In this document: positions 1-10,400 of the stretch, one piece after another
How positions within the stretch are numbered: position 1 is the first letter of the stretch
Layout: each line of letters begins with the position of its first letter
Origin: Crotalaria pallida
Taxonomy: Eukaryota; Streptophyta; Magnoliopsida; Fabales; Fabaceae
Direction: 5' to 3'
Length of the DNA: 64,000 bases
Assembly: GCA_037953625.1 (NCBI GenBank)
Contig: CM075655.1
Span: forward strand, 78,147,501-78,211,500
Notes under the pieces: model-generated
The model's database searches: none
What the model was told of the DNA's origin: nothing
Seen by the model: the letters and a program-made list of their open reading frames with translations, nothing else
Position numbers and translations under genes: made by a program

Positions 1-2
1 AC

Positions 3-1574
3 CATACGAACGATCTGCTGGAAAGGATCACCGCAGTATTAGAGAACCTGCAGCAAAATCAGCATCAGCAACATCCATCTCAGCCCGTTAATCCACCTCC
101 AGTGGGTGCGGCAGCTGTGGAAACCAAAACTTTGTCGGATTTCAGGAGCTGCAATCCCTCGAAGTTCGCTAGTTGGTTTAAACCGGAAGAAGCTAATAAG
201 TGGATCATGGAGATGGACAAGATCTTTAGAACTTTGGAATGCTCCGACACTCAGAGGATAGTTTATGCTATTTTCATGTTGGAAGGCGAAGCGGAACATT
301 GGTGGAATCATACTGCTCAGTTACTTGCTCATGAAGGAAGAGAGGTAACTTGGGAAGTATTCATGGAAGAATTTCTCAAGAAGTATTTTCCTGATGATTT
401 AAGGAGGAAGAAAGAAGTAGAGTTTCTGCAACTCAAACAAGGCAGCATGAGTGTAGGCAAATATGCTACAAAATTTGAAGAATTGATGAAATACTCTCCT
501 TACTATCAGATGAATCCGGATGAAAGGAGCAAGTGTATTAAGTTTGAGGGAGGACTGAGACCTGAATTAAAGTCGGTGTTCAGCTATCAAAAGATTCAAA
601 GCTTTCCTACGCTGGTGGATATGTGTAGGATGTACGAGGATGATAAAAAGGCGGAGACAGTACAGATGGTGGAAGGAAAGAAAGAACATCAGGGATATGG
701 ACCACAGAGGCGGAAGGGGCATGACCATCGTCACAAAGGTCCTTATTCTCATAAGAATAGGGGAAAGGGCAAGATGTCGGATGATCGAAACACCTCTTAC
801 AATAATGCTCCTTATTGTGAGAAGTGCAGGCGTCATCACTTTGGAAAATTCTGTTGGTCTCACAATGGATGTTTTAACTGCGGGAAACCTGGTCATTTTT
901 CTCGCGATTGCAAGGAACCACCCAAGAACACTCCAAGAGGATCTATGGACAAGCCAGTAACCCAAGGTCGAGTTTTCACCCTTAGTGGTGCTGAAGCGAA
1001 TCAGAGTCCGGGACTCGTGCAAGGTACTTATTTGCTCAATGACCAACCTTGTAGAATTTTATTCAATTCAGGAGCCACTCATTCATTTATTTCATTTGAA
1101 TGTGTGAATCGTTTGAAATTGCCTGTGTTTGAATCACCCTATTGTCTTAGGGTCGAGACCCCTACTAATTCACCCGTGATCGCTTCAAAGGTGTGTCTTA
1201 ATTGTAAAATTAGGATAGTAGACCGAGTCTCCCAGTTAGATTTGATCTGCTTACCTTTGTCCCAATTGGATGTAATTTTGGGCATGGACTGGATGACTAA
1301 AAATCATGTGGTTATTGATTGTGATAAGAAGACAATTTTATTCAAGGATTCAATCTCAGAGAAATATCTTTGCATAGTCTCTGCTATTGAACCGGAGGAA
1401 GAAGAAAAGTCTGTGGAGGAGATTCCGATTGTTCGAGAATTTCCTGAAGTATTCCCTGAGGAAATGCCGGGATTACCACCCAAGAAGGAGATTGAATATG
1501 GAATTGAGTTAATTCCAGGAACTGGCCCCATTTCTATTGCTCCTTATAGAATGGCACCACCTGAGATGGTCTAA
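3..1574 (+). pseudogene. gag: gag and protease part of Tekay gag-pol (open 5' end, stop at 1572)
   Basis: The frame is open from base 3, so the N-terminus lies upstream. A retrotransposon gag (capsid) domain runs over roughly 150-650, with the usual WW, YFP and MSVGKYATKF-type blocks. A nucleocapsid zinc knuckle CFNCGKPGHFSRDC lies near 871-912. The aspartic protease follows, but its catalytic triplet reads NSGAT instead of DSGAT (AAT at 1065-1067), so it should be inactive. The frame ends in TAA at 1572-1574 just after the PYRMAPPEM block that opens reverse transcriptase. A CAA-to-TAA change explains this stop, because the same frame continues with coding sequence beyond it. Confidence 0.93.
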
Positions 1575-2990
1575 TTGAAGAAACAGATAGAGGAGTTGCT
1601 GCGGAAACAACTTATCAGACCAAGTGTATCCCCATGGGGCGCTCCGGTGTTGTTTGTCAAGAAAAAGGATGGAAGCCTTAGAATATGTGTGGATTATAGA
1701 CAGTTGAATAAGGTGACCATAAAGAACAAGTATCCTTTGCCAAGGATTGATGATCTCATGGATCAAGTAAGAGGAGCTTCAGTGTTTTCTAAGATTGATC
1801 TGAGATCTGGGTATCATCAGATCAGGATCAAGGAGGAAGATATCCCTAAGACTGCATTTCGATCTCGATACGGACATTACGAGTATGTTGTAATGTCGTT
1901 CGGATTAACAAATGCACCAGCCATTTTCATGGACTATATGAATCGGATTTTTAGACCATATCTGGATTCATTCGTGGTAGTTTTCATTGATGACATCCTG
2001 ATATATTCTAAGAATCCGGAAGAACATGCGGAACACCTCCGAATAGTACTAAAGACTCTGAAGGAGAAGCAGCTCTACGCCAAAATCTCTAAGTGTGAGT
2101 TTTGGTTAAAGGAAGTTCAGTTCTTGGGGCATGTGATCTCGGAGGGTGGCATAGCTATTGACCCAGCTAAAGTTGAATCGGTTTTGCAGTGGGTTCAACC
2201 AAAGACAGTCACGGAAGTCTGAAGCTTCTTAGGGCTGGCTGGGTATTATAGAAGATTTATTGAGGGATTTTCGAAGATTGCATTACCCCTCACCAAGCTG
2301 ACCCGGAAGGATCAACCATTCATATGGGACGAGAAGTGTGAACGGAGTTTTCTGATGCTTAAGGAAAGATTAACATCTTCACCAGTGTTAATCTTACCTG
2401 ACCCTCACAAGGAGTATGAAGTGTACTGTGATGCATCAGGACAAGGGCTTGGGAGTGTTTTAATGCAAGAAGGAAAAGTTGTGGCGTATGCATCTCGTCA
2501 ACTGAAAGTTCACGAGATAAATTACCCCACCCATGATTTGGAACTTGCTGCAATAGTCTTTGCACTGAAGATATGGAGGCATTATCTCTATGGCACTACA
2601 TTTCGGGTGTTTAGTGACCATAAGAGTTTGAAGTATTTATTTGATCAGAAAGAGTTAAATATGAGACAGCGTCGGTGGATGGAATTTTTAAAAGACTACG
2701 ACTTTGAGCTCCATTACCATCCCGGTAAGGCTAATGTTGTAGCAAACGCTTTGAGTCGTAAAATGATTTATGCAAGTTCCATGATGATCAAAGAGGCAGC
2801 TTTGATTGAAGAGTTTCGGGATTTAAGTTTGGGGATGCAAGTGGAACCAAGTTATATTAAGATGGGTATGTTGCAAATTTCTAGCGAATTCTTGGCTCGA
2901 ATTCGAGAATTGCAACATGAAGATCAGGAACTATTGGAAAAGAGGGAGCTGATGAAAGGAGGAAAAGAGTCGGATTTCTCGGAAGGGTCA
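1575..2990 (+). pseudogene. pol: reverse transcriptase and RNase H of Tekay gag-pol
   Basis: This continues in the same frame as gag with no frameshift. Reverse transcriptase shows KKKDGSLRICVDYRQLN, SKIDLRSGYHQI, the FGLTNAP block and catalytic FIDDILIYS (around 1985-2011). An in-frame TGA at 2220-2222 interrupts TEV-SFLGLAGYYRRF, where related elements have Arg, so CGA to TGA is likely. RNase H begins with YCDASGQGLG and ends with HYHPGKANVVANALSRK. The family has VVADALSR, so the last acidic catalytic residue is now Asn (AAC at 2745-2747). Together with the protease change, two enzymes have lost active-site Asp by G-to-A changes. Confidence 0.93.
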
Positions 2991-4080
2991 GATGGAATTC
3001 TTCGTTTTAAAACAAGAATTTGCATACCGAAGAACTCGGAGATTAGGAGGCTGATTTTGGATGTGGCACATAAAAGTCAGATGAGCATGCACCCCGGATC
3101 GACAAAGATGTACCGGGATTTGAAAAGCATGTTTTGGTGGTCGGGCCTTAAGAAGGACGTTGCGGATTATGTAGCGTCATGTTTCGTTTGCCAAAAAGTT
3201 AAGGTGGAACATCAGAAACCTGGAGGAATGTTGCAACCCCCGGATATTCCACTATGGAAATGGGATAGTATTTCCATGGATTTTGTAACTGGACTGCCAA
3301 AGACAGCTGCAAACCATGATGCAATCTGGGTAATTGTGGATCGTCTTACTAAGTCGGCGCATTTCATTCCGGTGAATATGCGCTATTCTATGGAAAAACT
3401 TACCCAACTTTATATTCGGGAAGTGGTACGATTGCATGTAGTGCCATCCAGTATTATTTCGGATCGTGATCCGAGGTTCATGTCTAGATTCTGGTCAAGC
3501 CTGCATCAAGCTCTGGGGACGAGGCTTAAGATGAGTTCCGCATATCACCCTCAGACAGATGGGCAAACCGAAAGGACCATTCAAACTTTGGAAGATATTT
3601 TGTGAGCGTGTGTGTTGGAGGAACAAGGAAGTTGGGATCAGATTTTACCACTCACAGAATTCACATACAACAATGGGTATCATGCAAGTATCGGTATGGC
3701 ACCGTTCGAGGCATTGTATGGGAGAAAATGCCAAACCCCGCTATGTTGGTTTCAAGTGGGGGAGAATTTACATCTTGGCCCAGATGTGGTGCAACAGACA
3801 ACCAAAAAGATCAGAATGATTCAAGAAAAGATCAAGGCTGCGGATAGTCGTCAGAAAAGTTAAGCTGATCAAAGAAGAAGACCTTTAGAATTTGCAGAAG
3901 GCGACCATGTATTTCTCAGGATTGTACCGCTGAAGGGTGTGAGTAGAGCGTTGAGACCTCAAAAGCTTTCGCCTAAGTTTATAGGTCCCTACCAAATCCT
4001 TAAGCGAGTAGGACCGATAGCTTACCAAATAGCTCTCCCACCATCTTTAGCCAACCTGCACAATGTTTTTCATGTATCTC
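2991..4080 (+). pseudogene. pol: integrase of Tekay gag-pol, cut by insertion at 4081
   Basis: The frame is unchanged. The HHCC zinc-binding region (AHKSQMSMHPGSTKMY ... CFVCQKVK) is followed by the integrase core. The three acidic residues are present in SMDFVTGLPK, ISDRDPRF and QTDGQTERTIQ. In-frame stops occur at 3603-3605 (TGA after LEDIL, where Arg is usual) and 3861-3863 (TAA after RQKS, where Tyr is usual). The C-terminal GPYQILKRVG and NLHNVFHVS blocks run to 4080. There the next codon is split by the TG...CA element, and the coding sequence resumes at 8590. Confidence 0.92.
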
Positions 4081-4116
4081 TGTAGTGTCCCGGTATTGAT
4101 GGAACACCACGATGTG
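4081..4116 (+). repeat. 5' copy of 36-bp terminal direct repeat
   Basis: These 36 bases are identical to 8254-8289. After base 4116 the two ends share nothing I can align, so either most of the 5' terminal repeat has been replaced or this family has short terminal direct repeats. Confidence 0.85.
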
Positions 4117-4137
4117 CTGATAGCTCGGACCCATCAG

Positions 4138-4300
4138 CACATCGGTGAGGCTCATCTCGAACCGAGTACAAGCTCGGTGAGGCTCATCTCGAACCGAGTT
4201 CCCGCGGGGGGATCCGCCACCAGCTCGGTGAGGAACATCTCGAACCGAGTACAAGCTCGGTGAGGCTCATCTCGAACCGAGTTCCCGCGGGGGGAGTTCC
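4138..4300 (+). repeat. tandem CTCGGT...ACCGAG hairpin units
   Basis: Four to five copies of a unit of about 30 bp built around CTCGGT, then about 14 bases ending in CTCGA, then ACCGAG. Each unit is a short inverted repeat. There is a higher-order period of about 83 bp, and each larger unit ends in TTCCCGCGGGGGGA. Confidence 0.85.
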
Positions 4301-5736
4301 AGAATGGATTTGGGGATGCTCCGAGATGAGGGTGATGAAGTTATGAGTATAGGTCGGACCGGAGTCCGGTCCACGACACAAGCCCCCCAACTCGGGAAGA
4401 GTCACAGAGACTACCGAGTTTAGAGCCCTTTTGGGTCGATCAGTCGTTCTTTTCTGAGGCTTGGTGGTGACGTAAAAGAATGTTTGCAGCCAAGGTCTTT
4501 TACTCGGAAGAGTATCGCGATTCGGAGATTCATACACCTCTCTCATCAAGGTGTGTCAAAAGTAATATCATGAATTGGATCGTAACGTCTATGGGGGATG
4601 CTGTCGGAAAGACTGCCTTGGCCGAGGTCCATTCCTCGATCCTGCGACGTATTCAGCCGATGGCCAAGTTATCGAGGTAGCAATTCCAGTTTTCACTTGT
4701 AGCCACGCCGATCTGGTCGGCCAACCGAGATCGTAGGCAAGTGCGTCAGGACGTGATCCGAAATGAGTGAATATTTATAATATCCGTTATGATTTTGTGC
4801 TTCTTTTTGTTCTTTTTGTTTAGAATTCAAGTGTTAAGACCTCGGAACTCCAGCACTTTAGCCGAGGTGGGTTCCTCTATCCGCGATGTAAAAAATGATT
4901 TTGAGATAATCATGTTTGAAGCGGGAATCTTTCAAAGTACTTGACGAGTTATAAGCTCTTGTTCGAGCTGTTTATAATCGTTCGCACCATAAACGGTGGC
5001 TAATCGATTATGAGGAAAAGTACGTAAATACAATGAATTCAAAAACAGAACTGTTATTTAATTGAAGCAGTATATACAATGGGCTTGCGAATTTAGACCT
5101 ATGGGGGGCTTGTGCATATTTTCGGATGATAGGAATCCTGACTTGGGTTATGCGTGAAACACTCGAATCATTTTTGGCCATCGTGCTTGGGCTATCGCGC
5201 CCGGTTTTTCCGACCATCAAATTTGTACCTTTACATGATGTATAAAAACAACTATTAGAATATCAAGTAGTAAATGATATGTAATGACATTAATAGCGAA
5301 GTATGAGCTGTTTCACTGTTAATCATGAGTATTATGTAAGATAATATAATGTTGTGCAACAAGTGATTCAGTAATAATGAATGTGAGGCTTAAACCATGC
5401 AATGTAAATTACGTAAATGAGGTAATGAGAAAGATCTTTCCCCGTTAGTCTTTATGGGACTATTTCTGACTTTTGGACTGTTCTCTATCATGGGATCGTG
5501 ATGGTCCCGTCAACTCTAGAGAGAATCCTAGCTGCTCGGCCTTCCTTTTCGATAGGTCCGACCATCCTTTCTTGAACCTTACATTACATGTTGAAGAACA
5601 ATAATCAGTGATCGTCGTTAATTTGACAATCTATGATAATTGAATAGCAACAATCAAAATTATTGACAAGTGAATATAAAGTATCAGAACAAAAGCAGCA
5701 TGATTTAAAAATATCACACGTAACAAATATGATAAT
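4301..5736. other. non-coding interior of the 4081-8584 element
   Basis: I see no convincing gene here. Near 4350-4370 there is an inverted GGACCGGAGTCCGGTCC palindrome. CTCGG/CCGAG words recur through about 5200. Short open frames on both strands have no recognisable domain. Confidence 0.5.
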
Positions 5737-5874
5737 GACAATAATTAAATACCGTGCAACCAGACAGGATTGCCCATGAAAAGACAATAGTTAAATATCG
5801 TGCAAATAGACAGGATTGCCCATGAAAAGACAATAGTTAAATATCGTGCAAATAGACAGGATTGCCCATGAAAA
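5737..5874 (+). repeat. 46-bp tandem repeat, three copies
   Basis: Units at 5737-5782, 5783-5828 and 5829-5874. Copies two and three are identical, and copy one differs at about four positions. Each contains GACAGGATTGCCCATGAAAA. The surrounding sequence (5200-7140) is AT-rich and non-coding as far as I can see. Confidence 0.9.
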
Positions 5875-7239
5875 GATGCATAATTTCAGGTATATCATGT
5901 GCAATAATTGTAATGAATGACATTTATAAATATGTCAAAGCATTTAATGACAACAAATCAAATGATGAAAGCTTATCCATGAAAAACGACAATGCACAAT
6001 TGTCGGAAACTGCCTAATGTCATTCGAAAGGCAATGAATATCAAATATTATTATCCTATCACGACAGGAAAGACAGACATTTAGGGATATTTGAAATTTG
6101 GCTAACGATATGCTACATATCAGCATGTATACAAAAAATTCATAATTAGGGAATATCAGATAATTAGTGACATGTAATGAAGTTATAAGGAATAAGTATT
6201 AAAAGCACACGTCAAAAGTATTGCATCTGGTAAATTAATATCAGCATGTGTAAAGTAATCACGTAAAATGCCAAGTAAATAGGAAAATAATACAGGAACG
6301 AGAATTCCTTCCCTAAATCGCTGAGGTGAGGAATGTTGGGTTGAAGACTGTTGGATTGAAGTCTTCTGTTAATCCTTTCCAAATGAGTTCCGTCGAGCAG
6401 TTGACTTAAGTAGGGAACATTGTGCGAGGTTTCCGTAGTCGTCTTATGAACCCGAGGTAGTGCATGGCTTCCGCTATTCTGAATGTATGAGATACCAATA
6501 AGGGGGCGCTGTCGAGGGTCCGCGCGCAGTTGGCACCTGTATTCGAAGTGGGGAACCGAGCACGAGGTTCTTTATACTCGGGGACGAGATCAAAGAAGGA
6601 AACTTGGCACGAGGGTCTTCGCCGCTATCATCATGTTCCGAATAGATTGACTTGATTGTATTCATCGTGCTCGGAAAGTAATATGTCCATTGATAAGAAT
6701 TTTGAAATGGGTGGTCTAATAGCTCGGACCATGTACCTCGTATATGCGTACAGAAAAAATAATTTTAGCGGTTGTCGTTCGATAATTTATAATAAGGGAA
6801 TTGCAATAATGAAAATTATTGGCAGGTGAATATAAAATATCATAATAGAAGTAGTGTGATTTAAAAATATAGCACGTAATAAATAGGATAATGAAAAATT
6901 ATTGGAGAGTAAATGCTCGTAAACCATAAAAGATTGTCTACGAAAAGAAGCATGATTATAAATATATCACGCGTTATAAAAATAATAATAATGATGTTAA
7001 CAATCGTAAATAATAGATAATGACATTTATTGTGAAGAATATTTTACATGTGAAGAATATTTTACACCATGTCATGCATCTTAAAAGAAAGAAAGATAAA
7101 ATGATCATTTACTATCAAATAATAAGAAGCATATTATGAAATAAAAAGACTACTTCCCTGGATTTGAGGCGTGAGTCAGTCTTGTTTTGCTGATGAGGCG
7201 GCTCCTTATTTGAAGGCGGCTTCTTATTTGAAGGTTGAA

Positions 7240-7365
7240 TTTTATTTGGGCCCCCCCCCCCCCCCCCCGTTTTTTTTTTTGGTCTAGGCCTGTTGAGGCC
7301 TTTTTTTTATTTTTTTTGTTTGGGCCTATATCTCTTAAGCCCGTACAATTTTTTTTTTTTTGGGC
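7240..7365. repeat. homopolymer runs (poly-C, poly-T)
   Basis: A poly-C run of about 17 at 7250-7268 is followed by several poly-T runs, separated by GGGCCT/AGGCCT words. It is low-complexity sequence inside the nested element, and run lengths may be unreliable. Confidence 0.8.
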
Positions 7366-7379
7366 CAACAGCCCATTAG

Positions 7380-8160
7380 GGTTGAGTTGGTAGCAGCTGC
7401 TGCTGCTACACGGGAAAGGCTGCTGCTGTGTTGCAGCGCCGGTGGCAAGCTCGGGTGAGCACCGCAGGGGCAAGCAGCGGCGGGTGTGCGTGGCGGCGAT
7501 GGTCCCTGCTGGAATCAGAAGCGCACGTGGCGGCGGTGGTCCCAGGCGGCGAGGGACACGCCCGGAGGCGGCAAGCGGCGGCGAGACAACGTGCGCTGCC
7601 ATTTTCGATGGCGACGACCCAAGAGGAGTGGGATGGGGGTGGCGGCGCGAGCATCGAAGGGGGGAAGAAAACGCAGGGAGAGAGAGAAGGCTCGTTTCTG
7701 GACCCCGATGGCTCGCGATTTGGCTGGATCTGAAGATGAGAAGAAAACGCGGATGGTTGGTGATCTTGGCGGTTTCTCATGCGGTTGACAGCGACGAATT
7801 CGACGGTTTCTCATGCGGTTTCTCATAGGAGGTCGATCGCAGGGCCATTGGGTGTTGGTCCGTGTCCACATCTTCTTCGTTCTGAGATGGAAGGCGCAAT
7901 GAGTTGGTGAGTTCATGAGAATCGATCGTGGTGGAGCGTATCGGACCGGTGCGTCAAGTGCAGAGAGCACGACCGACTTGAATCCACTTGTTGCAGCGTC
8001 AACGTTATGGTCCATGGCATGAATCGCACCGTGGTAGCACCGTGAGCAGTGAGGTGGCAGCAACCGTGAACGGGCACCGGTGGTAACCATGAAGGGGGTG
8101 CTTCGCGCAAGATTAGCGGAACAGCGGCACCGGCACCGGCACGGTGGCCACGGTGTGACA
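7380..8160. other. GC-rich block with overlapping open frames, no gene recognised
   Basis: This block is much richer in G+C than its surroundings. Open frames of 100-190 codons exist on both strands (for example 7442-7828 plus, 7515-8090 minus), as expected from GC-rich sequence with few stop codons. The translations are Arg/Ser/Gly/Pro rich with no domain I recognise. It may be captured host DNA (GC-rich, CAG/GCC runs) or simply part of the element. Confidence 0.45.
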
Positions 8161-8253
8161 GCCTCGTGAACGTGGCCTAAGTGTTATTTTTTTTTATTTT
8201 TAATGAAATGTGGATGGGAATCCAAGTTTAACGGTTCCCACAGACGGCGCCAA

Positions 8254-8584
8254 TGTAGTGTCCCGGTATTGATGGAACACCACGATGTGTTTTGGTGGTT
8301 GTTGCAGCTGACGAGGGTGACCCCGGTCCTACGTACCCCCAGTGATAAGGGGATCAAGCCACACGTAGTTCTTGAGAGTAGGGATGAGAGAACATACCTT
8401 AGCCCCTATAGCATGGCGATACTTATAGGGGAAGTTGTGTTGTGGTGCCTTATGGGCCTGTTCGGCCCAGTAGGGCTGACGTGGCTCTTAGAGGATAAAA
8501 AGAATGAGTTATTCACCCTTATCCTATACTAGAGAGTTCATGCTTATCCTGTAGTGGTAGGATTTATTATTGGTTAACCCTACA
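8254..8584 (+). repeat. 3' terminal repeat of the nested element
   Basis: It runs from TGTAGTGTCCCGG to CCCTACA, with a TGTAG/CTACA inverted end. It is preceded by CCCACAGACGGCGCCAA instead of a polypurine tract. Bases 8254-8289 match 4081-4116. Confidence 0.75.
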
Positions 8585-8589
8585 ATCTC

Positions 8590-8831
8590 AATTGAAAAAG
8601 TTCGCGCATGATCCAACCGCGATCCTTCAGATCCGTCCAGATGACTTAACCTTACGAGAAAACCTAACCTTTAAGGCTGGCCCAGTTCAAATTGAAGATA
8701 GGAGGACCAAACAGCTTAGAGGAAAGGAAATTCCGTTAGTCAAAGTCGTATGGCAATATGGAAATGTGTATGAAACGACTTGAGAGTTAGAGGATCGAAT
8801 GCGTAATGATTATCCTGAGTTATTTTTGTAA
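8590..8831 (+). pseudogene. pol: chromodomain tail of Tekay pol
   Basis: The coding sequence resumes here in the original frame after the nested insertion: QLKKFAHDPT, a basic RRTKQLRGKEIP stretch, then the chromodomain core VKVVWQYGNVYETT-ELEDRMRNDYPELF. The family has Trp at the gap, and here TGA at 8781-8783 replaces TGG (another G-to-A change). The natural end is TAA at 8829-8831, followed by the conserved non-coding TTTCGGGGACGAAATTC box and the polypurine tract. Chromodomains of this type are thought to guide integration towards marked chromatin. Confidence 0.9.
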
Positions 8832-8857
8832 ATTGAATTTCGGGGACGAAATTCCTA

Positions 8858-8873
8858 TTAAGTGAAGGAGTAG
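8858..8873 (+). promoter_or_regulatory. polypurine tract of Tekay element
   Basis: AAGTGAAGGAGTAG sits immediately before the LTR start TGTAACACCCC. Homologous tracts at element C and D2 read AAGTGGGGGAG, so this one has lost some G residues. Confidence 0.8.
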
Positions 8874-9097
8874 TGTAACACCCCAAATTTTCATCCCCTG
8901 ATGTAATGAAAATTTTGATTATGAAAGGTTATTTCATAAGAATTTTCTAATTACTTTATAATTAATTTAGATTAATTATGTGTTATGTAAAAATAAAGTT
9001 TTTACATATTAACCCTGAATGAGGACCTAGAAACAATATTAGAAAAGTCTTGGAGGGAAGGGCATTAAAATAAATATTTTTGAAAATTGACCAGAAT

Positions 9098-9125
9098 ACT
9101 CGAGTATTCCTGGAAACACTCGAGT
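9098..9125 (+). promoter_or_regulatory. promoter-proximal palindrome pair ACTCGAGT
   Basis: Two ACTCGAGT palindromes start at 9098 and 9118, exactly 20 bp apart, about 130 bp upstream of the TATA box. A further half site follows at 9127. Pairs at the matching position in other LTRs here have the same spacing. Confidence 0.85.
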
Positions 9126-9255
9126 AATCGAGTCAGTGGAGAACTCGTTAGTGCGTTTATGAGTCAACACACAACGATTCTTCATGGTTGACACGAAAAC
9201 ACGCCCAGGGCACGTTAATGGGCATCGTGGCGAGCTGCATGATCGTTAGAAGTGT

Positions 9256-9265
9256 CTATATAAGC
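9256..9265 (+). promoter_or_regulatory. TATA box of the LTR promoter
   Basis: CTATATAAGC. Equivalent boxes in the related LTRs are CCTATAAAAG (minus strand, 47875-47884) and TATAAATA (minus strand, 40765-40772). All lie a similar distance downstream of a palindrome pair. Confidence 0.75.
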
Positions 9266-9387
9266 TCTTGGTTGAAGAGGGTGGAGGATTTTGATGGATT
9301 TGCTCTGAAATTTCAAAGTTAGGGTTACTGATTTCGTGAGCTGATTATACGATCGTGTTTGAGAGTTGAATTGAGATTAATAAACCA

Positions 9388-9416
9388 TTGTAAAGCTCAC
9401 ATCACGAGCTTTACAA
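9388..9416 (+). promoter_or_regulatory. conserved leader hairpin, loop ACATCAC
   Basis: An 11-bp perfect stem TTGTAAAGCTC / GAGCTTTACAA closes loop ACATCAC. The solo LTR has ATACAAAGCTC / GAGCTTTGTAT around the same loop (47722-47750, minus strand). Stem positions differ but stay paired. Confidence 0.8.
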
Positions 9417-10013
9417 AGACAAGATTTGAGAGTTGTGATTGCTTGAGGAAGGAGAATCAAGGATCGAAAGAAGAGGGATAGTTGCTGCCAAACCAAGTTC
9501 CTGAGGTCTGGAGCTGACTTCAAGCTTGAATTTTGGGTTTTGCGGGTTAGAGTGTTCCAGCCAATTTCTCTGCAAATTCCCTATTGATTCACGACTTAGA
9601 GGTAAGGGTGAAGCTTTTAATTCACTAGAATAAGTTTAAATCATGTGAATTTAGGTTGAGAGTCAACAAAAGACTCTATGGGCATAGTTGGAATTAGGTT
9701 TGAGGCTTGGAGGCCTTTCTGGATTCAAACATTGGTTTCGACAAGTTTATTAGGTTACATGCAAGCTGTACCAAAGCTATAATTGAGCTAAATGTGCCTA
9801 GAATTGAATTTGGTATGTTGAGTTGTGGAAAAATAGATTTTATGCATAATTGATGAAATTCTGTGATTCAGTGTTAAATGTTGTTAATTCTATATTGGAA
9901 CATGTTTAAAATATGTAATATAAGCTCTGTTGATCATTGGTTTGGGTTGGAATTGACTATAGTTGGAAATGGTATGTTAAAACTCAATTTTGCAGTGTTG
10001 TCTGTCTGCAAAT

Positions 10014-10236
10014 ACTCGAGTATTTGGGATGATACTCGAGTATTTCGATGATTTTGGAAAAATTGAATTTCTGGAAACTCAAGAACACTCGAGTACTCAT
10101 GAAGAACACTCGAGTATTTTGATGAATTTAAAAATATATATTTCTGGAAAATAAATAACACTCGAGTCTCATGAAGTACACTCGAGTATTTTGATGAATC
10201 TGTGAAACACTCGAGTCTTGGAAAGTTTACTCGAGT
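10014..10236 (+). repeat. four ACTCGAGT palindrome pairs
   Basis: Palindromes start at 10014/10034, 10087/10108, 10160/10180 and 10209/10229, so spacing within pairs is 20, 21, 20 and 20 bp. Spacing between pairs is irregular (53, 52 and 29 bp). The spacer sequences differ between pairs. Confidence 0.9.
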
Positions 10237-10400
10237 ACTTTGGACCAAGGACAGAAAAGTAATTTTCTTTTAACATACCTAAAGTAATGTCAATTAAGAT
10301 CAACTATGCTTATGGGAAGGAATCATGTTCCAATAAAAGAACGGGGAAATTATTAACAACATTATAACTCACTGATGGAATAATATTGGATGCACATGAT

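Larger units (their letters stand above)
4081..8584. mobile_element. nested TG...CA element of unassigned type, TSD ATCTC
   Basis: The element starts TGTAGTGTCCCGG and ends GGTTAACCCTACA. It is flanked by a perfect 5-bp duplication ATCTC (4076-4080 and 8585-8589). Removing the element plus one duplicate restores the Tekay reading frame (HVS-QLKKF). The first 36 bases recur exactly at 8254-8289, directly after a GACGGCGCCAA motif, so the last 331 bp (8254-8584) look like a terminal repeat. The 5' copy diverges after those 36 bases. The TG...CA ends and 5-bp duplication argue for an LTR-type element. I see no gag, pol or transposase, and no clear primer-binding site or polypurine tract. Confidence 0.8.

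Noticed and set aside
7428..8090. Overlapping open frames of 100-190 codons on both strands
   Set aside because: GC-rich sequence lacks stop codons in every frame. The translations are low complexity without domains and there is no codon-level support.
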